DNA of 19,679 nt. Origin: an uncultured Coriobacteriia bacterium (lineage in GTDB: Bacteria; Actinomycetota; Coriobacteriia; Coriobacteriales; QAMH01). The translations under genes were made by a program, and so were the position numbers. The stretch is from NCBI GenBank assembly GCA_902478425.1, contig CABSKV010000021.1, positions 1 through 19,679 on the forward strand, written 5' to 3'. This document shows, piece by piece, positions 14,715-19,679 of this stretch. Positions within the stretch are counted from its first letter, which is position 1. The number at the start of each line of letters is the position of its first letter. The notes beneath the pieces are model-generated. The model made no database searches. It had not been told where the DNA came from and saw only the letters and a program-made list of their open reading frames with translations.

Positions 14715-15869
14715 ATGGATACGATGCGTCTTGTCATCCTGGGCGCTACCGGTTCCATTGGAACGCAGGCGCTCGATGTCGCGCGCATGCATGCCGATAA
14801 AGTCGAGGTCGTCGCGCTCGCGGCGGGCAGGCGCGTGGACGAGGCCGTGGCCTTCGCGCGCGAGTTCGGCTGCAAGCATCTGGCCTTTGGCGATGAGAGC
14901 GTGCGTGGCGCCACGGCGCTCGCGCAACTCGATCCCGACGTGCATGTGGGCTTTGGCCCGGCGGCCGTCGCCGCGCTCACGCAACTCGACGATGTCGACA
15001 TCGTGCTCAACGCGCTTTCGGGCGAGGCGGGTATGCGGGCATCGTATGACACGCTCAAGGCCGGTTGCGCCCTCGCGCTGGCGAACAAGGAATCGCTCGT
15101 CGTGGGCGGCGACCTCATCATGCCGCTTGCCACGCACGAGACCTTGCTACCCGTCGATTCCGAGCACTCGGCGATCTACCAGTGCTACCTGGGCGAGTAC
15201 CCGAGCGAGGCGCGCAGGATTTGGCTCACCTGCTCGGGAGGCCCGTTCCGCGGCATGCCGCGCGAGCAGCTCTCGCAGGTCACGGCTGCGCAGGCACTCG
15301 CGCACCCCACGTGGAACATGGGTCCCAAGATCACCATCGATTCCGCGACGCTCATGAACAAGGGCCTCGAGGTCATCGAGGCACAGCACCTCTTCGACGT
15401 GAGCACGGACGAGATACGCGTCGTCGTGCATCCGCAATCCTGTGTGCACTCGATGGTCGAGTTCGCCGACGGCTCGGTCAAGGCGCACCTCGGCGTCGCC
15501 GACATGCGCATCCCCATCCAGTTCGCCCTGAGCTATCCGCATCGTTGGGAAAGCCCGGCTGCGCGTCCCGACTTCACGCAGATGGCCGCGCTCGAGTTTC
15601 TCGATCCGGACCTTGACACCTTTCGCTGCCTGGCGCTCGCGCTCGAGGCGGGACGTACGGGCGGGACGCTGCCCTGCGTGATGAACGCGGCAAACGAAGT
15701 CGCGGTGGCGGCCTTCCTCGAGGATGCCTGTCGCCTGACCGATATCGACGCGACCGTCGGACAGGTCATGGAGCGCATGGGAAGCGAACCGGTCGTCTCG
15801 CTCGAGCAACTCGAGGAAATCGATGCGCGCTCGCGCGAGCTCGCGCGCGAGATCCTGAAGAGGGGATAG
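14715..15869 (+). CDS. dxr: 1-deoxy-D-xylulose 5-phosphate reductoisomerase
   Basis: First committed step of the MEP isoprenoid pathway: NADPH- and metal-dependent conversion of DXP to MEP, the target of fosmidomycin. The 384 residues are normal. Features are the Rossmann loop GATGSIGTQALDV (10-22), LANKESLVVGG, the metal-binding LPVDSEHSAIYQ, the flexible lid around HPTWNMGPKITIDSATLMN, and VVHPQSCVHSMVEF. ATG 14715 follows AGGAAAGGAAAG. rseP starts 9 nt after the stop. With ispG in the same operon, two MEP-pathway enzymes are encoded together. Confidence 0.98.
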   Translation: MDTMRLVILGATGSIGTQALDVARMHADKVEVVALAAGRRVDEAVAFAREFGCKHLAFGDESVRGATALAQLDPDVHVGFGPAAVAALTQLDDVDIVLNALSGEAGMRASYDTLKAGCALALANKESLVVGGDLIMPLATHETLLPVDSEHSAIYQCYLGEYPSEARRIWLTCSGGPFRGMPREQLSQVTAAQALAHPTWNMGPKITIDSATLMNKGLEVIEAQHLFDVSTDEIRVVVHPQSCVHSMVEFADGSVKAHLGVADMRIPIQFALSYPHRWESPAARPDFTQMAALEFLDPDLDTFRCLALALEAGRTGGTLPCVMNAANEVAVAAFLEDACRLTDIDATVGQVMERMGSEPVVSLEQLEEIDARSRELAREILKRG

Positions 15870-15878
15870 TCCTTTTTC

Positions 15879-17162
15879 GTGAACATCCTCGCGATCATAT
15901 TCTGGTTCATCGTCATCATCGGCGTGCTTACGTTCGTACACGAGCTCGGGCATTTCATCGCCGCGCGGGCCTTCGGCGTGCGCGTGACCGAGTTCATGAT
16001 CGGCATGCCCGGGCCCAACATCGGCTTCGAGAGAAACGGCTGCCGCTACGGCATCACTTGCATCCCGCTGGGCGGCTATAACCGCATTGCCGGCATGGAA
16101 GGCGATGTCGAGGACCCCAACCTGGCCAAGGTGCTCGCCTACGTGTACCGGCACGGAACGTCTGACGTATCCCACGTCGCGCTTGGCTGCGACCTCGATG
16201 CCGAATCTGCCGAGCTCGCGCTCGTCATCTTGGATGGTTGGGGCTCCATCATCGCGCCCAAGAAGCACAGCCCCGACGACACCTATTCCGCTCCGGCACG
16301 CGACGGCTTCGCGCTCGGGCAGGCGCGCGAGGTCGATGAACCGCAGGCGCTGCTCGACGAGGAACGCTCGCATACCTATCGTGCGCTCTCGTTTCCCAAG
16401 CGACTCGTCACGCTCTTCGCCGGCCCGTTCATGAACGTGCTGCTCGCCTTCGTGCTGCTCATCGTCATCTTCTGCGGCATTGGCCTCACCGTCGCCTCGA
16501 CGACGCTCAGCGATGTCGTCACGGGCAGTCCTGCGCAAGAGGCGGGCTTGCAGGCGGGTGACACCATCGTCGCCATCGATGGTACCGACGTTCCCGACTG
16601 GCAGGCGCTCTCCACGGCCATCGCCGGTCTTGCGCCGGGCGATGCGGTCGATGTCGTCTACGAGCGCGCGGGCAATACCGTGAGCACGACGCTCATCGTC
16701 GGCATGGGCGAGGATGGCTCGCCTCGTCTTGGCATATACGCAGGCCAGGAACAGTATCGTCTGCCCATCGGCCAGGCCCTCACCGCCTCCTGGGATTATC
16801 TCGTGCTCACCGTGCAGGGCTATCTCAACCTCTTCAACCCCGCCACGGCGGGTGAGACGCTGAGCCAATCGACCTCGGTCGTCGGCATCGCCGTCATGAG
16901 CGAGCGCGCGGCATCGGCTGGCATCGTCCCGCTATTCTTCATCATCGCGATCGTGTCGCTGTCGCTGGCCGTTGTGAACCTGCTTCCCCTGCCGCCGCTC
17001 GATGGCGGGCGCATCCTCATCGAGGTCATCCAGCGCATCACGCACCGTCCCGTGCCCGCGCGCATCGTCAACGCCATCACCGCCGTGGTCATCGTGCTCT
17101 TAATCATCCTCTTCGTGTTCTTGCTACAACAAGACATCGTCAACTTCTTCTTGGAGGGATAG
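15879..17162 (+). CDS. rseP: RIP-type site-2 zinc metalloprotease (RseP/RasP family)
   Basis: Intramembrane protease that cleaves membrane-anchored anti-sigma factors and signal-peptide remnants after a first cut. 427 residues. The first transmembrane segment carries the zinc motif HELGH (21-25). A second lies at about 178-203 (AGPFMNVLLAF). A single PDZ domain spans about 205-285 (SPAQEAGLQAGDTIVAIDG). A third segment ends in NLLPLPPLDGGRI, whose Asp is the third zinc ligand, and a fourth closes the protein. About 100 residues between GGYNRIAGMEG and AGPF form a soluble acidic insertion of similar length to that in B. subtilis RasP. The start is GTG 15879; AGGGG (15861-15865) is a somewhat distant 13 nt away. 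ispG begins 3 nt after the stop. Confidence 0.95.
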   Translation: MNILAIIFWFIVIIGVLTFVHELGHFIAARAFGVRVTEFMIGMPGPNIGFERNGCRYGITCIPLGGYNRIAGMEGDVEDPNLAKVLAYVYRHGTSDVSHVALGCDLDAESAELALVILDGWGSIIAPKKHSPDDTYSAPARDGFALGQAREVDEPQALLDEERSHTYRALSFPKRLVTLFAGPFMNVLLAFVLLIVIFCGIGLTVASTTLSDVVTGSPAQEAGLQAGDTIVAIDGTDVPDWQALSTAIAGLAPGDAVDVVYERAGNTVSTTLIVGMGEDGSPRLGIYAGQEQYRLPIGQALTASWDYLVLTVQGYLNLFNPATAGETLSQSTSVVGIAVMSERAASAGIVPLFFIIAIVSLSLAVVNLLPLPPLDGGRILIEVIQRITHRPVPARIVNAITAVVIVLLIILFVFLLQQDIVNFFLEG

Positions 17163-17165
17163 CCC

Positions 17166-18254
17166 ATGGAGTTCAAGACGCCTCGTAACGCGACGCGACG
17201 CGTGCATGTCGGCGACGTGGCCGTCGGGGGAGGAGCCCCTGTCAGCGTGCAGTCGATGACGAACGTCCCGATGGTCGATGGTCCGGACGGCCCCTGGCTC
17301 GATGTCGAGGGCAACCTCGCGCAAATCGAGCGCCTGGCCAAGGCCGGTTGCGAGATCGTCCGCGTCGCCATCCCCAACCGCGCCTCGATTGCGCGCTTCG
17401 GCCAGGTCGCGCTGCAAAGCCCGCTGCCCGTCGTTGCCGACGTGCACTTCGACTACCAGATCGCGATGGGCGCCTGCCACGAGCACGCGGCGGGTCTGCG
17501 CATCAATCCGGGCAACATCGGCTCCATGGAGAAGGTTGATGCCGTCATCGATGCGGCAGGCGAGGCGGGTATCCCCATTCGCATCGGCGTCAACGCCGGC
17601 TCGCTCGAGGACTCGCTGGCCGAGCGCGATGATCTCACGCAGGCTGAGAAGCTCGCGATCTCTGCCCGGGGCTTCGTCGATCACTTCTACGAGCGCGACT
17701 TTTCCGACATCGTCGTCTCGGCCAAGGCGCACGACGTGATGACGACCGTCAACGCGTATCGTAGCCTCTCGCGAAGCATGCCCGAGGTGCCGCTGCACAT
17801 CGGCGTCACCGAGGCAGGTGGCGTGCTCCAGGGCACCATCAAGTCCGCGGCCGGCCTCGGCATGCTGCTTGCCGAGGGGATTGGCGACACGATGCGCGTC
17901 TCGCTCACGGCAGATCCGGTCGAGGAGGTCGCCGTCGCCTTCGGCATACTCTCTGCCGTCGACGTGCGCCGCTGCAAACCCGAGATCATCTCCTGTCCCA
18001 CGTGCAGCCGCTGCCAGGTCGACCTCATCCCCATCGCCGACGAGGTATCGCGTCGGTTGGCGAACCTGGACAAGCCGCTCAAGGTCGCGGTCATGGGCTG
18101 CGTCGTGAACGGCCCGGGCGAGGCCCGCTATGCGGATGTGGGCGTTGCCTGCGGTCGCGACGAAGGCTTGCTCTTCGCGAAAGGCGAGAAGCTGCGCCGT
18201 GTGCCCGCCGATGCAATCGTCGACGAGCTCCTTGCGCTCATAGAGACGTTATAG
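17166..18254 (+). CDS. ispG: 4-hydroxy-3-methylbut-2-enyl diphosphate synthase (flavodoxin/ferredoxin)
   Basis: Penultimate enzyme of the MEP pathway, a [4Fe-4S] protein that reduces MEcPP to HMBPP. 362 residues. A TIM-barrel N-terminal domain contains VQSMTN, LRINPGNIG, RIGVNAGSLE and the TEAGG segment. The C-terminal cluster domain supplies Cys277 and Cys280 (SCPTCSRCQVDL), Cys312 (MGCVVNGPGEA) and Glu319. An extra Cys283 lies inside the usual CPxCGR motif. Compared with the E. coli sequence as I recall it, a short insertion (MVDGPDGPW) follows VQSMTN. ATG 17166 follows TTGGAGGG. It is the last gene of the efp operon; the next 216 nt hold a large palindrome. Confidence 0.97.
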   Translation: MEFKTPRNATRRVHVGDVAVGGGAPVSVQSMTNVPMVDGPDGPWLDVEGNLAQIERLAKAGCEIVRVAIPNRASIARFGQVALQSPLPVVADVHFDYQIAMGACHEHAAGLRINPGNIGSMEKVDAVIDAAGEAGIPIRIGVNAGSLEDSLAERDDLTQAEKLAISARGFVDHFYERDFSDIVVSAKAHDVMTTVNAYRSLSRSMPEVPLHIGVTEAGGVLQGTIKSAAGLGMLLAEGIGDTMRVSLTADPVEEVAVAFGILSAVDVRRCKPEIISCPTCSRCQVDLIPIADEVSRRLANLDKPLKVAVMGCVVNGPGEARYADVGVACGRDEGLLFAKGEKLRRVPADAIVDELLALIETL

Positions 18255-18258
18255 GGGA

Positions 18259-18452
18259 GGGAAAGCCATGCCGCCTATTCAGACTTGCTCTCACACCCGA
18301 TGAGCGTTTTTCGCAAAGCTGCTGCGGCGACGCAAAGCTAGTCCCTTTAGGGAAACTCGCACGCAAAGACCGCGTGCTCAGACAGTCCTCGCACTCGCTT
18401 TGCGAAAAACGCCCATCTGCTCGAGATGTCTGAATATGCGGCAGGCTTTTCC
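18259..18452. repeat. 194-nt imperfect palindrome between ispG and trmO
   Basis: The outer arms 18259-18284 and 18428-18452 form 24 base pairs with one G-T wobble, one bulged A (18268) and one C/T mismatch (18275/18437). After an internal loop of 19 and 15 nt, the arms 18304-18319 and 18397-18412 pair perfectly over 16 bp (GCGTTTTTCGCAAAGC). The 77-nt apical part holds a small TCCC-TTTA-GGGA hairpin (18342-18353). CGCAAAG occurs three times (18312, 18331, 18362) and once inverted (18398-18404). No T-run follows either side, no coding potential is evident, and no clear target-site duplication flanks it. It could be a MITE or REP-like element, or a structured 3' end or leader RNA. Confidence 0.75.
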
Positions 18453-18470
18453 TAGGTTTATGAGGTAATA

Positions 18471-19166
18471 ATGGTTCATTCCGAAAGATACGAGATCGAG
18501 CCCATCGCGCACATCCGCACGCCGTTTCCCGAGAAGTTCGGGATTCCGCGCCAGAGCGGTTTGGTTGCCGAGGCAAAGGGCACCATCGTCTTCGAGCCCA
18601 AGTACCGTGACCCCGATGCCCTGCGCTGCATCGAGACCTTTAGCCATCTGTGGTTGATATGGGGCTTCTCCGAGGTCGAGCAAGACGAGTTTTCACCGCT
18701 CGTGCGTCCACCGCGCCTGGGTGGTAACGAGAAATGTGGCGTGTTCGCGACGCGCTCGCCATTCCGCCCCAACGAGCTCGGGCTTTCCGTCGTAAAGCTT
18801 GACGGTGTCGAGAAGACGAAGGGCAAGGGCACCGTGCTCGAGGTAAGCGGCGTCGATCTTTTAGACAAGACGCCCATTTACGACATCAAGCCCTATATCC
18901 CTTACGCCGATGCACATCCTGAGGCTTCGGGTGGCTTCGCATCCGACCCTGATGAGGGCGTGCTCATCGTCGATTGCGATGACGAGATTCTGGAGCGCCT
19001 GGGCGATGACGCGACGGCCGTGTTGGCCGCCCTGGCACGCGACCCGCGTCCGGCCTACCATCATGCGCCCGAGCGTGTATACGAGATGCGCTACGGACGC
19101 TGGACCGTGCGCTTCTCCGTCGATGATGGCGTCCTCACCGTGCGTTCGGCAAGATCAACCCTCTGA
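18471..19166 (+). CDS. trmO: tRNA (N6-threonylcarbamoyladenosine(37)-N6)-methyltransferase TrmO
   Basis: S-adenosylmethionine-dependent enzyme that methylates t6A37 of threonine tRNAs (formerly YaeB/TsaA/VirR family). 231 residues. The N-terminal TsaA-like beta-barrel domain is clear: IAHIRTPFPEKFGIPRQSG (12-30), HLWLIWGF, RPPRLGG, and the diagnostic GVFATRSPFRPNELGLS. The region after about residue 140 contains the conserved LLDKTPIYDIKPYIPYAD stretch and a variable C-terminal domain. ATG 18471 lies 5 nt after GAGGT. It is preceded by the large palindrome and followed by a hairpin, so it is probably transcribed alone. Confidence 0.93.
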   Translation: MVHSERYEIEPIAHIRTPFPEKFGIPRQSGLVAEAKGTIVFEPKYRDPDALRCIETFSHLWLIWGFSEVEQDEFSPLVRPPRLGGNEKCGVFATRSPFRPNELGLSVVKLDGVEKTKGKGTVLEVSGVDLLDKTPIYDIKPYIPYADAHPEASGGFASDPDEGVLIVDCDDEILERLGDDATAVLAALARDPRPAYHHAPERVYEMRYGRWTVRFSVDDGVLTVRSARSTL

Positions 19167-19173
19167 CCTGGGA

Positions 19174-19206
19174 AATGAGACAGCGAGACTGACGTCCTGT
19201 CTCATT
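19174..19206 (+). terminator. Hairpin after trmO
   Basis: AATGAGACAG (19174-19183) pairs perfectly with CTGTCTCATT (19197-19206). A GAC-TGAC-GTC mini-stem sits inside the 13-nt loop. It begins 7 nt after the trmO stop. No T-run follows, so termination efficiency is uncertain. Confidence 0.5.
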
Positions 19207-19230
19207 GTCAGTTGGTGCCCGCAAAAACTA

Positions 19231-19253
19231 GGCGGATGCGCAGCGCATTTGCC
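19231..19253. other. Second hairpin upstream of tRNA-Arg
   Basis: GGCGGATGCG (19231-19240) pairs with CGCATTTGCC (19244-19253) over 10 bp, two of them G-T, around the 3-nt loop CAG. It lies between the trmO hairpin and the tRNA promoter region. Function is unknown; it may be part of a composite trmO 3' end. Confidence 0.35.
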
Positions 19254-19274
19254 TCATTCCACCGAAGCGAGTGC

Positions 19275-19302
19275 TTCGCTTGCTCGTACTCTCTGCTAGA
19301 AT
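19275..19302 (+). promoter_or_regulatory. Candidate promoter of tRNA-Arg
   Basis: The TAGAAT -10 hexamer (19297-19302) lies 10 nt before the mature tRNA 5' end, with a weak TTCGCT -35-like hexamer (19275-19280) at 16 bp. The -35 area overlaps a small CGAAGC-GAGT-GCTTCG palindrome (19263-19278). The TAGAATAC context matches that ahead of efp. Confidence 0.45.
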
Positions 19303-19312
19303 ACCTCTCGCT

Positions 19313-19388
19313 GGCTCCGTAGCTCAGGGGATAGAGCACCGCTCTCCTAAAGCGGGTGTCGTACGTTCGAATCGTATCGGGGCCACCA
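19313..19388 (+). tRNA. tRNA-Arg (anticodon CCT)
   Basis: A 76-nt cloverleaf including an encoded 3' CCA. The acceptor arms GGCTCCG and CGGGGCC pair over 7 bp with one T-G. The D stem is GCTC/GAGC. The anticodon stem CCGCT/AGCGG holds the loop CTCCTAA, giving anticodon CCT for the codon AGG. The variable loop is GTGTC. The T stem GTACG/CGTAT has the loop TTCGAAT. All invariant positions checked fit. Confidence 0.96.
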
Positions 19389-19397
19389 CGAACTCAG

Positions 19398-19427
19398 GGT
19401 CGGGAGCCATAGGCTCCTGGCCTTTTT
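19398..19427 (+). terminator. Rho-independent terminator after tRNA-Arg
   Basis: GGTCGGGAGCC (19398-19408) pairs with GGCTCCTGGCC (19412-19422) over 11 bp, including two G-T pairs, around the loop ATA. Five T residues follow at once. Confidence 0.92.
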
Positions 19428-19461
19428 ATACGTATCCGCAATGTCGCGAGGAGGGCGCGCA

Positions 19462-19679
19462 GTGGATCGGCGGCATCTCACCGAGTACTTCGACCGCATC
19501 GGCCTTGTCGAGGAGCCCTCGCACGACATCGCGGGCATCGGCACGATTCAGCGCGCCCATCTCGAGACGGTTCCCTTCGAAAACCTCGACATCCTCGCGG
19601 GCAAGACGCCGCTCGACCTGAGCGAGGAGGCCCTCTTCGACAAGATCGTGCGCCATAGGCGCGGCGGCACCTGCCACGA
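19462..19679 (+). CDS. Arylamine N-acetyltransferase family protein (3' end beyond window)
   Basis: Only the first 72 codons are present. They show YFDRIGL, then IQRAHLETVPFENLDILAG and the end of the family's catalytic motif RRGGTCH followed by an incomplete codon GA. This agrees with the RGG-x-C-x-E motif of acetyl-CoA-dependent arylamine N-acetyltransferases, whose Cys is the acyl-carrying nucleophile of a Cys-His-Asp triad. The His and Asp would lie outside the window. The GTG at 19462 is chosen because AGGAGG (19449-19454) lies 7 nt upstream. An in-frame ATG at 19441 has no ribosome binding site and would place that purine run inside the gene. It follows the tRNA terminator, so it needs its own promoter. 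Substrate cannot be assigned. Confidence 0.87.
   Translation, partial: MDRRHLTEYFDRIGLVEEPSHDIAGIGTIQRAHLETVPFENLDILAGKTPLDLSEEALFDKIVRHRRGGTCH

Noticed and set aside
16107..16420. Soluble insertion of about 100 residues in RseP as a novel domain
   Set aside because: B. subtilis RasP has an insertion of similar length at the same place, so it is probably ordinary for Gram-positive members.
15147..16868. 573-codon open frame on the minus strand opposite dxr and rseP
   Set aside because: Low-complexity, Arg/Asp/Glu/His-rich product with no family features; it is a shadow produced by high third-position GC in dxr and rseP, which are unmistakable.
1..19679. CRISPR array, insertion sequence, integrase, prophage or conjugative genes
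   Set aside because: No direct-repeat array, transposase, integrase or phage protein is visible. The tRNA at 19313 has no attachment-like repeat or integrase next to it in the window.

Overview
GC-rich, gene-dense chromosomal segment from what is most likely an anaerobic high-GC Gram-positive (actinobacterial) genome, probably class Coriobacteriia. This lineage call is an inference. It rests on Rho with an Arg/Asn-rich N-terminal region, flavin-dependent ThyX, the MEP isoprenoid pathway, a LytTR/DUF3021 pair, frequent GTG/TTG starts and housekeeping operon content. No marker sequence could be searched to confirm it.

Layout. 1-2144: the 3' part of rho, a strong terminator, then rpmE (ribosomal protein L31 with an unusual long Ala/Lys/Glu tail) and its terminator. 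2145-4850: a small accessory/regulatory stretch. It holds a LytTR DNA-binding regulator translationally coupled to a four-helix DUF3021 membrane protein, an iron-sulfur-type flavoprotein, a convergent single-domain XRE regulator with two perfect inverted repeats upstream, and an unrecognised small divergent ORF. 4851-9823: a tight co-directional run, thyX - DUF1385 (YqhQ-like) - aroC - aroK - aroB - aroQ, in which each aro gene overlaps the next by ATGA. 9865-10968: a Xaa-Pro peptidase on the opposite strand. 11155-18254: a second long operon, efp - pyrH - frr - uppS - cdsA - dxr - rseP - ispG. 18255-19679: a 194-nt imperfect palindrome, trmO, two hairpins, tRNA-Arg(CCT) with a strong terminator, and the 5' end of an arylamine N-acetyltransferase gene.

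How the genes work together. The aro run encodes four enzymes of chorismate synthesis (dehydroquinate synthase, type II dehydroquinase, shikimate kinase, chorismate synthase). The efp operon joins translation (EF-P, ribosome recycling factor), pyrimidine nucleotide supply (UMP kinase), isoprenoid precursor synthesis (Dxr, IspG), undecaprenyl diphosphate synthesis (UppS), phospholipid precursor synthesis (CdsA) and intramembrane proteolysis (RseP), which is a growth and envelope module. The DUF1385...aroQ-pepP-efp neighbourhood resembles the yqhQ-yqhR-yqhS-yqhT-efp order of Bacillus subtilis, except that the peptidase gene is inverted here.

I see no CRISPR array, insertion sequence, prophage or obvious defence system. 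The least explained parts are the palindrome at 18259-18452, the LytTR/DUF3021 cassette with its roughly 300-nt leader, and the XRE gene with its paired inverted repeats. None amounts to a demonstrated new system.
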